NCBI GenBank assembly: GCA_018713425.1
Contig: DVOT01000172.1
Location: forward strand, 1 to 30,520
Source of the DNA: Alectryocaccomicrobium faecavium
Lineage (GTDB): Bacteria; Bacillota; Clostridia; Christensenellales; Aristaeellaceae
Length of the DNA: 30,520 bases
Direction of reading: 5' to 3'
The notes beneath the pieces are model-generated. The model saw only the letters and a program-made list of their open reading frames with translations, was not told the DNA's origin and ran no database searches. Numbering within the stretch: position 1 is the first letter of the stretch; each line of letters opens with the position of its first letter. The translations under genes were made by a program, and so were the position numbers. This document shows, piece after piece, positions 14,362-22,414 of this stretch.

Positions 14362-15377
14362 TTCGCGTCACCTCCAAGCGCCTTGATGACCTTGACGATG
14401 TGGGAAGAAACCGGGCACTTCGCCACGCAACGGCCGCAGCCCACGCAGGAGAACATGCCGTCGTTGTTGGCGGGGAAATACACCAGCTTGTGCATGAAGC
14501 GCTGGCGGTAGCGCTCGAGCTGCGTCGGGCGCGGGGTGCCGCTGGCCATCATGGTGAAGTCCTTGTACATGCAGCTGTCCCAGCAGCGGTAGCGCTGGAT
14601 GCCGTGCCCGGTATCGAAATCGCGGATGTCGTAGCACTGGCAGGTGGGGCACACAAAGGTGCACGCGCCGCAGCCCAGGCAGGCGCGGGAAAGATCCGCC
14701 CACTTTTCGGAATTGAACTTTTCCATCAGCACGTCGCCGCCCCAGCCGTCCAGCGTGAGGTCTTTGAGCGGCAGGCGGTCGAGGATTTCGCGAATGGCCT
14801 GCTTGGCCGCGTCCGCCGCGGTATCGGGGCATTCTTCGAGGAAGGGCTTGGCGGTTTCCGTCAGCGCCTGGCCCTTTTCGCTCTGCGGCTGCCAATAGAG
14901 TGTGTCGCCGTCGATCCAGCAGGCCACGTCGCCCTGCGGCGCGGTCGCGTCGATGCCATAGGCGTGGCAGAAGCAGGTTTCCGCCGGGCGCGCGCAGGCG
15001 ATGGAAACGATGGTGCCGTTTTTGCGGCGCGCGGCATAGCCCGGGTCGGCCGGCTCGGAAAGGAACACGCGATCCAGCACGTCCAGCGCGCGCACGTCGC
15101 AGGCGCGGGCGCCGAAGAGCACGAACGGCTCATCCGGCTTTTCCGGCATGCCGATGGCGATGTTCTTGCCTTCCATTTTGAAGTGTACGATGTCCTCCGA
15201 TTGCGGGAAGAACGCGTCCTTGGCGCTGTTCACGGTCTTCAGCACGTCCAGCCGCAGGGTTTCCTCCGGGCTCCAGGCGCCGAAATTCACCTGCTCCGCG
15301 CGCTCGATGGGCGCGATGACTTTGCCGAAGGAGGCGAGCAGATCGCTCACGCGGCTCATAGCCAGCTTATACATCAT
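14358..15377 (-). CDS. flxB: FlxB-like iron-sulfur electron-transfer subunit (AsrA-like)
   Basis: A 339-residue protein with an N-terminal domain shared with AsrA and sulfhydrogenase beta subunits (core GARACDVRALDVLD near 89-102) and a C-terminal dicluster ferredoxin domain: C233-x2-C236-x2-C239-x3-C243 and C311-x2-C314-x2-C317-x3-C321, predicting two [4Fe-4S]. It would relay electrons between the FlxA flavin and the Hdr module. The start at 15377 is set by GGAGGGG 5-7 nt upstream and by a 4-bp ATGA overlap with flxC; the longer reading upstream (to 15566) would run inside flxC and is rejected. Assignment to FlxB rests on the neighbouring FlxA, FlxC, FlxD and HdrABC. Confidence 0.78.
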   Translation of the reverse strand: MMYKLAMSRVSDLLASFGKVIAPIERAEQVNFGAWSPEETLRLDVLKTVNSAKDAFFPQSEDIVHFKMEGKNIAIGMPEKPDEPFVLFGARACDVRALDVLDRVFLSEPADPGYAARRKNGTIVSIACARPAETCFCHAYGIDATAPQGDVACWIDGDTLYWQPQSEKGQALTETAKPFLEECPDTAADAAKQAIREILDRLPLKDLTLDGWGGDVLMEKFNSEKWADLSRACLGCGACTFVCPTCQCYDIRDFDTGHGIQRYRCWDSCMYKDFTMMASGTPRPTQLERYRQRFMHKLVYFPANNDGMFSCVGCGRCVAKCPVSSHIVKVIKALGGDAK

Positions 15378-16357
15378 TTCGCCCCTCCCTTGGAAACGAC
15401 GGACGGCTCCACGTCGCCGGTCGTGTAACTGGTCAGTGGGCCGCGCGCATCCGGATCCGCGCCCGCCTGGTATTCGCCATAGAAGCGATTGATATCCTGG
15501 ATGAATTTGCGGTTGAGCAAATGCAGCGGGATGCCCTGCGGGCAAACGCGGCTGCACTCGCCGCAATCCGTGCAGCGGCCTGCCACGTGGACCGCGCGGA
15601 TGATGTGGAACAGCTGCTCCTCAAACGGGTCCACGTTCGCCTTGCCGCTCACGCCGGAGGCGGGGTTGTCGAACACGCAGTTCAGGCACGAGCAGGCGGG
15701 GCACACGTTGCGGCAGGCGTTGCAGCGGATGCACTTGGAAAGCTCGCCCTGCCAGAACGCGAAGCGCTCCTGCGGGGACATGGCTTCCAGCTTGCTCACC
15801 ATGGAGAAGCGGTCGCGATCCGGCTCGGTATAGGGCTCGGGATCGGCGATCACTTCGTCGAACGCCTTGTGTTCCTTGCCCTTGCAGCACAGGCAGCGCT
15901 CGAGCAGCGCTTCCTCGCGCGGGCAGGTGTGGTCGCCATAGAGCGTGTGCACGGTGAGCGTTGTGCCATCGTCTTCCACGCCGGTGATGCCCTCCATGCC
16001 CATGGCCGTGAGCTTGCGCACGTCGATCTTGCCGCGGCAGGGGATGCCCAGCACATACACGCCTTCGCGGCGGATGCGGTGCTCGTGCAGCAACTGGTTA
16101 AAGCTGTAGGTGTCGCACGGCTTGAGCAGCGCGAGCACTTTTCCTTCTTTTTTGGTTTCCGCGATCAGGTATTTCGAAAGGTTCGCGGCGCAGAAAAGGT
16201 CGTATTTCAGGCCGTCCAGCGCTTCCGCCGAGCCGAATACGGCCGGGGTGCGGTCGTACGCCAGCTCGCCCGCTTCCCAGCCCAGCACGCGGTCTACCGT
16301 GCCGGCGGCAAGCAGCTCCTGCGCCTTGGCCTTGATTTGATCCACTATTGCTTGCAT
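15374..16357 (-). CDS. flxC: FlxC-like iron-sulfur subunit (F420-hydrogenase beta-like domain)
   Basis: A 327-residue electron-transfer protein. The N-terminal two thirds resemble the FrhB/coenzyme F420 dehydrogenase beta family in outline (KYDLFCAANLSKYLI, ALLKPCDTYSFNQLL, VYVLGIPCRGKID), with an extra cysteine cluster at C155/C157/C158. The C-terminal domain carries two ferredoxin sets: C209/212/215/219 and C262/265/268/272. Start 16357 has GGGGGAT just upstream and overlaps the flxD stop by 13 bp; the stop overlaps flxB by 4 bp. Tight overlaps on both sides suggest coordinated synthesis of one complex. Individual roles of FlxB and FlxC in the family are not well defined, so the letter could be swapped. 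Confidence 0.75.
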   Translation of the reverse strand: MQAIVDQIKAKAQELLAAGTVDRVLGWEAGELAYDRTPAVFGSAEALDGLKYDLFCAANLSKYLIAETKKEGKVLALLKPCDTYSFNQLLHEHRIRREGVYVLGIPCRGKIDVRKLTAMGMEGITGVEDDGTTLTVHTLYGDHTCPREEALLERCLCCKGKEHKAFDEVIADPEPYTEPDRDRFSMVSKLEAMSPQERFAFWQGELSKCIRCNACRNVCPACSCLNCVFDNPASGVSGKANVDPFEEQLFHIIRAVHVAGRCTDCGECSRVCPQGIPLHLLNRKFIQDINRFYGEYQAGADPDARGPLTSYTTGDVEPSVVSKGGAK

Positions 16358-16791
16358 CTCAGATCCCCCAACTTCACATTCTCGCCCAGTTCGGTAATCG
16401 TCTGCACAAAATCGTTCATCGTAGCCGCGAACTTGGTGCCTTCCGCCGCGGACACCCACTCCACCCGGGTGCGCTCGCGTTCGATGCCCAGGTAATCGAG
16501 CATGCTGAACAGGAGGGTCATGCGGCGGCGCGTGTAGTAATTGCCGGTGGAATAGTGGCAGTCGCCCGGGTGGCAACCGCACAGGATCACGCCGTCGGCC
16601 CCGCGCTGGAACGCGCGCAAGATGAACAGCGGATTCACGCGGCAGGAGCACGGCACGCGGATGATTTTCACGTTTGCGGGGTAGCTCAGGCGGCTGGTGC
16701 CGGCCAGATCCGCGCCCGCGTAGCTGCACCAGTTGCAGCAGAACGCCACGATCAGCGGCGTGAAGGGTTTTTTCTCGGTTACGGCTTGCAT
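16345..16791 (-). CDS. flxD: FlxD/MvhD-type [2Fe-2S] subunit
   Basis: A 148-residue member of the MvhD family, the small [2Fe-2S] protein that links hydrogenase or NADH dehydrogenase modules to HdrA. The conserved cysteine pattern is complete: FCCNWC (C18, C19, C22), VPCSCRV (C48, C50) and GVILCGCHPGDCHY (C71, C73, C78). It begins 13 bp inside hdrA and ends 13 bp inside flxC, with GGAGGT 9 nt before its ATG. Because no [NiFe] hydrogenase genes are present but an FlxA-type NADH dehydrogenase is, it is called FlxD rather than MvhD. It should be the electrical bridge from FlxABC to the HdrA flavin. Confidence 0.9.
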   Translation of the reverse strand: MQAVTEKKPFTPLIVAFCCNWCSYAGADLAGTSRLSYPANVKIIRVPCSCRVNPLFILRAFQRGADGVILCGCHPGDCHYSTGNYYTRRRMTLLFSMLDYLGIERERTRVEWVSAAEGTKFAATMNDFVQTITELGENVKLGDLRCKQ

Positions 16792-18776
16792 ATCGCGTCT
16801 ACCTCCGCCATGATTTGCTGGTTGCTGAAGCCCTTCAGATCCATTGCGCCGGACGGGCAGGCCACGGTGCACGCGCCGCAGCCCTGGCACACGGCCTCGT
16901 TCACCAGGGCGATGCGCCGCACTTCGCGCCGGCCGTGGTCGTTGATTTCCTTATCGATATACTCGATCGCGCCATACGGGCAGACGTTCTCGCAGGTGGA
17001 GCAGCCGTTGCACAGCAATTCATTGGAATGCGCCACGCAGGGATTGCCCACCAGCTTGTCCTTGGCCAACAGGCCGATGACCTTGGACGCCGCCGCGCCC
17101 GCCTGGGCCACGGTTTCGGGAATGTCCTTGGGGCCCTGGCACACGCCGGAGAGGAACACGCCGGCCGTGGGGCTTTCCACGGGGCGCAGTTTCGGGTGCG
17201 CCTCGGTGAAGAAATCGTTGGTATCCATGCTGGCGGTGAGCATCGTGGCCAGCGGGCGGGCGGATTTATCCGGTTCGATGGCCGCGGCCAGCACCACCAG
17301 GTCCGCGTCGATCTTGATCTGCTCGCCGCCGATCAAATCGCTGCCCTGCACCAGCAGCTTGCCGTCGTGCGGCACGACCTTGCCGACCATGCCCTTGATA
17401 TAATCCACGCCGTATTGCTCCACCGCGCGGCGGTAGAACTCGTCGAAGTTCTTGCCTGGGGTACGCACGTCGATATAGAACACGTGTACGTCTGTATCCG
17501 GATACTTTTCGCGGATCATCATCGCGTGCTTGGCGGTGTACATGCAGCAGATCTTGGAGCAGTAGGGTTTGCCGCAATCCGTGGTATCGCGCGAACCCAC
17601 GCACTGCACGAACACAATCGTCTTGGGGTGCTCGTGGTCGCTGGGGCGCAGCAGCACGCCCTTGGTGGGGCCGGCCGCGTTCATCAGGCGCTCCAGTTCC
17701 AGGCTGGTGATCACGTCCGGCGATTGGCTATAGGCGAATTCGTCGTAGCGCTCCAGCGAGATGGGGTTGAAGCCCGTGGCCGCCACGATGGCGCCGTACT
17801 GCTGGGTGATGATCTCGTCCTTCTGCTCATAGTCGATCGCGCCCGCGGCGCAGTTCTTCTGGCAGATGCCGCACTTGCCGGTTTTGAATTTGAGGCAGGC
17901 CTCGGTGTCGATCACCGGCACGTTCGGGATGGCCTGCGCAAAGGGGATATAGATGGCCGTGCGGTTGGAAAGGCCCAGGTTGAACTCGCTCTTGGTCTTG
18001 CGCGAGGGGCACTTTTCCATGCACAGGCCGCAGCCGGTGCACTTGGTCTCGTCCACATAGCGCGCCTTTTTGCGGATTTCCACGGTGAAATTGCCCACAA
18101 AGCCCTTCACAGACTGCACTTCGCTCCAGGTGTACAGGTGGATCTTTTCGTTCTGCGCCGCTTCCACCATTTTGGGGGTGAGGATACAGGCCGCGCAGTC
18201 CAGCGTGGGGAACGTCTTATCCAGCTGCGCCATCTTGCCGCCGATGGTGGGCGTCTTTTCCACGATGTCCACCTCGTAGCCCGCGTCGGCAATGTCCAGC
18301 GCGGTCTGAATGCCCGCGATGCCGCCGCCGATGACCAGCGCGCGCTTGACGACCGGGCTCTCCCCGGCCTTGAGCGGCGTGTTGAGATGCAATTTGGCGA
18401 TGGCGGCCTTGGCGAGGATGATCGCCTTTTCGGTGCCCTCCGCCATATCCCTGTGGATCCACGAGCACTGCTCGCGGATGTTGGCGATTTCCACCATGTA
18501 CGGGTTCAGGCCCGCGGCCTGCGCCGTCTTGCGGAAGGTCGCCTCGTGCATGCGCGGCGAGCAGGAGCAGATCACGATGCCCGTGAGACCGTATTCGCGA
18601 ATGGCCTCGCGGATGCGCGCCTGGCCGCCTTCGGAGCACATATACTGATAGTCTGTCGCGAATACGACGCCCGGCTCATGGCTGGCCGCTTCCGCCACAG
18701 CCTTGACGTCCACGGTGGCCGCGATATTGCTGCCGCACCAACAGACAAAAACGCCGATTTTCTGCAATGAACTCAC
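16779..18776 (-). CDS. hdrA: HdrA, electron-bifurcating flavoprotein-like subunit
   Basis: A 665-residue HdrA of full length. The N-terminal iron-sulfur domain (KIGVFVCWCGSNI, ending about residue 130) precedes a thioredoxin-reductase-like FAD domain (GGGIAGIQTA from 150, GGKMAQLDKTFPTLDCAACILTP), an inserted ferredoxin with CTGCGLCMEKCP, and a C-terminal ferredoxin domain with CNGCSTCENVCP and CQGCGACTVACP. In methanogens the HdrA FAD splits electron pairs between ferredoxin and heterodisulfide. The C-terminal ferredoxin, the low-potential exit, is intact. The start is probably the GTG at 18776, placing the VSSLQKIGVF N terminus in register; a TTG at 18767 is the alternative, and the ATG at 18833 has no ribosome site. 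It lies 65 bp after hdrC, the largest gap inside the operon. Confidence 0.92.
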   Translation of the reverse strand: MSSLQKIGVFVCWCGSNIAATVDVKAVAEAASHEPGVVFATDYQYMCSEGGQARIREAIREYGLTGIVICSCSPRMHEATFRKTAQAAGLNPYMVEIANIREQCSWIHRDMAEGTEKAIILAKAAIAKLHLNTPLKAGESPVVKRALVIGGGIAGIQTALDIADAGYEVDIVEKTPTIGGKMAQLDKTFPTLDCAACILTPKMVEAAQNEKIHLYTWSEVQSVKGFVGNFTVEIRKKARYVDETKCTGCGLCMEKCPSRKTKSEFNLGLSNRTAIYIPFAQAIPNVPVIDTEACLKFKTGKCGICQKNCAAGAIDYEQKDEIITQQYGAIVAATGFNPISLERYDEFAYSQSPDVITSLELERLMNAAGPTKGVLLRPSDHEHPKTIVFVQCVGSRDTTDCGKPYCSKICCMYTAKHAMMIREKYPDTDVHVFYIDVRTPGKNFDEFYRRAVEQYGVDYIKGMVGKVVPHDGKLLVQGSDLIGGEQIKIDADLVVLAAAIEPDKSARPLATMLTASMDTNDFFTEAHPKLRPVESPTAGVFLSGVCQGPKDIPETVAQAGAAASKVIGLLAKDKLVGNPCVAHSNELLCNGCSTCENVCPYGAIEYIDKEINDHGRREVRRIALVNEAVCQGCGACTVACPSGAMDLKGFSNQQIMAEVDAICKP

Positions 18777-18802
18777 TTCTCCCTCGTTATGGCAATGGCG
18801 TC

Positions 18803-18829
18803 GCGCGCGGCAATCCGCCGCCCGCGCGC
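18803..18829 (-). other. GC-rich hairpin in the hdrC-hdrA gap
   Basis: An 8-bp all-GC stem (18803-18810 with 18822-18829, 11-nt loop) fills the only sizeable gap in the operon. No T run follows it, so it is not a normal terminator. It could stabilise or process the mRNA and set the ratio of hdrBC to the downstream genes. This is inference. Confidence 0.4.
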
Positions 18830-18841
18830 CCATGGCCTAAG

Positions 18842-19234
18842 TCATTTCGCGTATTTGCGCAGGGCGCTGGTAATGGCCTGCTGCGGCATTTCGCTGTCCA
18901 AAAGCGCGGGAATATCATTCATGGTCATGTGGTTGGCGTCCTTCTGGCGGATCATCGCCAGGCGGATGCCCTCAATCAGCTTGGCGGGCTCCACGCCGCG
19001 CGGGCAACGCTCCACGCAGGCGAAGCAGCTCAGGCACATGAACACGCTGGGCGAGGCCATCAGCCGCTCGATATCGCCCTTTTCCACCATAGCCACAAAC
19101 TGGTGCGGATGATACTCCATCTGGTCATACGCGGGGCAGGTACCGGAGCACTTGCCGCATTTCATGCACTTGCGCGGGTTCACGCCCGTGATGCGCAAAA
19201 CCGTGTCGCGCAGCTCCATCGGATTCACGGCCAT
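18842..19234 (-). CDS. hdrC: HdrC, iron-sulfur subunit of heterodisulfide-reductase-like complex
   Basis: A 130-residue ferredoxin-like protein with two C-x2-C-x2-C-x3-C sets: C23/26/29/33 (CMKCGKCSGTCP) and C67/70/73/77 (CLSCFACVERCP), each holding a [4Fe-4S] cluster. In HdrABC it carries electrons from HdrA to HdrB. The start at 19234 gives MAVNPMELRDTV; GGAGG in the end of hdrB lies 10 nt upstream, and the two genes are 2 bp apart. The upstream in-frame ATG at 19801 would read inside hdrB in another frame and is rejected. Confidence 0.9.
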   Translation of the reverse strand: MAVNPMELRDTVLRITGVNPRKCMKCGKCSGTCPAYDQMEYHPHQFVAMVEKGDIERLMASPSVFMCLSCFACVERCPRGVEPAKLIEGIRLAMIRQKDANHMTMNDIPALLDSEMPQQAITSALRKYAK

Positions 19235-19236
19235 GC

Positions 19237-20028
19237 TCAATTCGCCTCCTTCACGCCGAGCGCTTCCGCCAGCAGCTCGGTAAAATAGTACACCGGCGGA
19301 TGGCCTTCCTTGCGGTTGGTGTACAGGTTGTACCGGCACAGCGGGCACGCGGTGATCACGCTGTCCGCGCCCAGATCCCGCATGGAATCTAGGATGCGGC
19401 CGGCGAGCTTTTCGGGCACGGATTTGTCTTCCAGTGCCACATACGCGCCGCAGCACTCGTTGCGCAGCGCGGAAACCACCGCTTCCGCGCCGATGGCGCG
19501 GATAAAGTCTTCCAGAATCGTGGGATTTTCCGGGTTGTCGAACTGCATCACGTCGTTGGGGCGCAGCAGCAGGCAGCCGTAATAGGCGGCGATTTTGCGG
19601 CCCTTGAGCGGGTTTACGACCTTCTTTTTCAGCTCGGCAAACCCCACGTCGTCGCGCAGCATTTCCAGATAATGCACCACGCGGGTTTCGCCCGCGTAGG
19701 GCTCGGCAAGCTCCAGATAGCGGTTGGCCTTGCCGCGGATATCTTCGTTTGCGCGCATGTCCTCGTTCACGCGCTTGATCACGTGGTGGCACGCGGAGCA
19801 CAGCGTGAGGAGCGGGCGCCCCAGTTCCTTCGCGCTGTTGAGCGCGCGCACCGACGAAAGCCGCGTGGCGATTTCATCCTGCGCGATGGGATACACCGCG
19901 CCGCAGCACTGCCACTCGGGCAGCTCTTCGAGCGTCACGCCCAGCGCCTCGGCCGACCGGCGGGCGTACGCGTCCAGGTCCTTGGCCTTGGTTTTGAGCG
20001 TGCAGCCCGGGAAATAACTGTAAACCAT
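19237..20028 (-). CDS. hdrB: HdrB, CCG-domain catalytic subunit
   Basis: A 263-residue protein with two intact cysteine-rich CCG domains. The first uses C9, CCG at C41-C42 and CSAC at C77/C80; the second uses C152, CCG at C192-C193 and CPLC at C228/C231. In the methanogen enzyme these domains hold two noncubane [4Fe-4S] clusters that cleave the CoM-S-S-CoB disulfide. Preservation of all ten cysteines means that the protein is probably a working disulfide (or related) reductase and not a degenerate relic. Bacterial substrates are often unknown, and no DsrC gene lies in the window. The ATG has AAGGGGG upstream and lies 16 bp after the fumarase stop. Confidence 0.92.
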   Translation of the reverse strand: MVYSYFPGCTLKTKAKDLDAYARRSAEALGVTLEELPEWQCCGAVYPIAQDEIATRLSSVRALNSAKELGRPLLTLCSACHHVIKRVNEDMRANEDIRGKANRYLELAEPYAGETRVVHYLEMLRDDVGFAELKKKVVNPLKGRKIAAYYGCLLLRPNDVMQFDNPENPTILEDFIRAIGAEAVVSALRNECCGAYVALEDKSVPEKLAGRILDSMRDLGADSVITACPLCRYNLYTNRKEGHPPVYYFTELLAEALGVKEAN

Positions 20029-20044
20029 GCTTGCGATTTCCCCC

Positions 20045-21409
20045 TTACACCATCTGCTCGGGATGGAACACCGAATCGAATTTTTCCGCCGTGAGGAAGC
20101 CCAGCTGCACGCACGCTTCCTTCAGCGAGATGTTTTCCTTATAGGCCTTCTTGGCCGTTTTGGCCGCGTTGTCGTAGCCGATATAGGGGTTGAGCGCGGT
20201 CACGAGCATGAGCGAGTTGTGCAGGTTGTGCGCCATCTTCTCGCGGTTGGCCTTGATGCCGGACACGCAATTGTTGTTGAAGGAGCGGATGCCGTCCGCC
20301 AGCAGGCGCACCGACTGCAGGAAGTTGTAGATGCACACGGGCATGAACACGTTCAGTTCGAAATTGCCCTGCGAGGCGGCGAAGCCCACGGCCACGTCGT
20401 TGGCGATGACCTGCACGGCCACCATCGTCATGGCTTCGCATTGCGTGGGGTTGACCTTGCCCGGCATGATGGAACTGCCAGGCTCGTTTTCCGGGATGAA
20501 GATCTCGCCCAGGCCGTCGCGCGGGCCGCTGGCCAGCCAGCGGACGTCGTTGGCGATTTTCATCAGGTTCGCGGCCAGGGCCTTGAGCGCGCCGTGCGCG
20601 AATACCAGATCGTCCTTGCTGGTGAGCGCGTGGAACTTGTTTTCCGCGGTGACGAAGGGCTTGCCCGTCAGTTCCGAGCAGGCGGCGGCCACTTCCTTGC
20701 CGAACTCCTTGGGCGCGTTCAGTCCGGTGCCCACGGCGGTGCCGCCCAGGGCCAGCTCGTGCAGGCCGGAGAGCGCCAGCTTGAGCTGGGCGCGGGTCTT
20801 TTCAATCATGTTGCGCCAGCCGCTGATTTCCTGCGAGAAGGCGATGGGCGTCGCGTCCTGCAAATGCGTGCGGCCGCTCTTCACCACGCCCTCGTTTTCC
20901 GCTTCCAGGCGCTTGAAGGTTTCAATCAGGCGATCCATTTCCGGGATTAGCTGATCCTCGATGCCCAGCACCGCCGCGATGTGCATGGCGGTGGGGAAGG
21001 TATCGTTGGAGGATTGCGACATGTTCACATGGTCGTTGGGGTGCAGAAGCCGCTCGCCCGCGATGGCGTTGCCGCGGTTGGCGATGACCTCGTTGGCGTT
21101 CATGTTGGACTGCGTGCCGCTGCCCGTTTGCCACACCACCAGCGGGAAGTGGTCGTTGAGCTGGCCGGAAATCACCTCGTCGCACGCCTGCATAATCAGG
21201 TCGCGGCGGCGCTCATCCAGCTTGCCCAGCTTGTAGTTCGCCATGGCGGCGGCCTTTTTGAGGATGCCGAAGGCGTGCGTGATTTCGCGCGGCATGATTT
21301 CGCCGCCGATCTGGAAGTTCTGCTTGCTGCGCTGCGTCTGTGCGCCCCAGTATTTGTCCGCGGGCACCTGCATTTCGCCCATGGAGTCGCGTTCAATTCT
21401 GTATTCCAT
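20045..21409 (-). CDS. fumC: Class II fumarase
   Basis: A 454-residue fumarase/aspartase-superfamily enzyme. Conserved segments are WQTGSGTQSNMNANEV, HPNDHVNMSQSSNDTFPTAMH, GRTHLQDATPI, GGTAVGTGLNAPKEF and the mobile-loop signature GSSIMPGKVNPTQCEA. GTGLN and ASQGNFELNVFMPV fit fumarate hydratase better than aspartate ammonia-lyase, though the two are hard to separate by eye. Between a malate dehydrogenase and HdrB, the enzyme most likely dehydrates malate to fumarate for the reductase encoded downstream. TAAGGAG, which contains the mdh stop, is its ribosome site. Class II enzymes lack the oxygen-sensitive cluster of class I fumarases common in anaerobes. Confidence 0.9.
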   Translation of the reverse strand: MEYRIERDSMGEMQVPADKYWGAQTQRSKQNFQIGGEIMPREITHAFGILKKAAAMANYKLGKLDERRRDLIMQACDEVISGQLNDHFPLVVWQTGSGTQSNMNANEVIANRGNAIAGERLLHPNDHVNMSQSSNDTFPTAMHIAAVLGIEDQLIPEMDRLIETFKRLEAENEGVVKSGRTHLQDATPIAFSQEISGWRNMIEKTRAQLKLALSGLHELALGGTAVGTGLNAPKEFGKEVAAACSELTGKPFVTAENKFHALTSKDDLVFAHGALKALAANLMKIANDVRWLASGPRDGLGEIFIPENEPGSSIMPGKVNPTQCEAMTMVAVQVIANDVAVGFAASQGNFELNVFMPVCIYNFLQSVRLLADGIRSFNNNCVSGIKANREKMAHNLHNSLMLVTALNPYIGYDNAAKTAKKAYKENISLKEACVQLGFLTAEKFDSVFHPEQMV

Positions 21410-21424
21410 TGCCTGTTTCGCTCC

Positions 21425-22372
21425 TTAAATGTCCAGCTGCGCGATAACGCCCTTGAGCACGTCGCCAGAGTGGCGCATCTTCACGAGTTCTTCGTCGGTG
21501 AGCGGCGGGAGAATGTTGCCGCAGATGCCTTCCGGGCCCACGATGAACGGGATGGACAGGCACACGTCGTCCAGGCCGTATTCGCCGTGCATCATGGAGG
21601 AGACGGTCATCACCGTATTCGTGCTGCCGAAGAGCACTTCCACGATGTGGCACACGGAAATGGCGATGGCGTAGAACGTGGCGCCCTTGCGGCCGATGAT
21701 CTTCGCGCCCGAGGTGCGCATATACTGCTCGATTTCATCGTAGCTGAATTCGGGATACACGTGGTCGCGGTAGTTGAGACCCTTGCGGTAATCTTCCAGC
21801 TTCACGCTGGCGATCTGCGCGCAGCTCCACGGCACAAACGAGCTGTCGCCGTGCTCGCCGAGCACGTAGGCGTGCACGTTCTTCTGGCTGATGGACATGT
21901 ACTCGGCCAGGCGGGAGCGCAGGCGCGCGGTGTCCAGGATGGTACCGGAACCGATGATGCGGTTTTCCGGAATGCCGGAAATCTTGTTGAACACATAGGT
22001 CAGGATGTCCACGGGGTTCGCCACAAAGACGTAAATGGCGTTGGGCGCGTACTTCACGATTTCCGGCGTAAGGCTCTTGATGATGTTCACGTTGGTCTGC
22101 GCCAGGTCGATGCGCGTCTGGCCGGGCTTGCGCGCCACGCCGGAGGTGACGATCACCACGTCGGAGCCTTCCGCGTCGGCATAGGTGCCGGCGTAGATCT
22201 GGATCGGCGCGCAGAACGGCGTGCCCTGGCGGATGTCCATGGCCTCGCCCAGCGCCTTGCTGGTGTTGATATCGATCATAACCACTTCGCCCGCCAGGCC
22301 GTTCACGGCCATGGTGTACGCGATGGTGCTGCCAACGCTGCCCGCGCCAATAATGGTAACTTTCCTGCTCAT
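21425..22372 (-). CDS. mdh: Malate dehydrogenase of the LDH-like type
   Basis: A 315-residue NAD-dependent 2-hydroxyacid dehydrogenase. The Rossmann motif is GAGSVGSTIAY, the active-site histidine is H174 in GEHGDSSF, and D147/R150 lie in LDTAR. The fold-level motifs look like lactate dehydrogenase (ANPVDILTY, GEHGDS). At the specificity loop, however, the sequence is ARKPGQTR, with arginine R81 where LDH has glutamine (QKPGETR). Arginine at this position selects malate/oxaloacetate, so the likely reaction is oxaloacetate + NADH to malate. The neighbouring fumarase and fumarate reductase support this. AAAGGAG lies 8 nt before the ATG. True LDH activity cannot be excluded without assay. Confidence 0.82.
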   Translation of the reverse strand: MSRKVTIIGAGSVGSTIAYTMAVNGLAGEVVMIDINTSKALGEAMDIRQGTPFCAPIQIYAGTYADAEGSDVVIVTSGVARKPGQTRIDLAQTNVNIIKSLTPEIVKYAPNAIYVFVANPVDILTYVFNKISGIPENRIIGSGTILDTARLRSRLAEYMSISQKNVHAYVLGEHGDSSFVPWSCAQIASVKLEDYRKGLNYRDHVYPEFSYDEIEQYMRTSGAKIIGRKGATFYAIAISVCHIVEVLFGSTNTVMTVSSMMHGEYGLDDVCLSIPFIVGPEGICGNILPPLTDEELVKMRHSGDVLKGVIAQLDI

Positions 22373-22414
22373 GGTTTTATCTCCTTTGCTGTTGAAATAC
22401 TGTGGGGATGGATC

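Noticed and set aside
13534..15377. Anaerobic sulfite reductase subunits AsrA and AsrB
   Set aside because: The proteins do resemble AsrA/AsrB, but no asrC siroheme subunit is present and FlxC, FlxD and HdrABC are adjacent, so FlxB/FlxA is the better reading.
16345..20028. Methanogen-type MvhADG-HdrABC
   Set aside because: No [NiFe] hydrogenase MvhA/MvhG genes are present; the MvhD-like gene is followed by FlxC, FlxB and FlxA.
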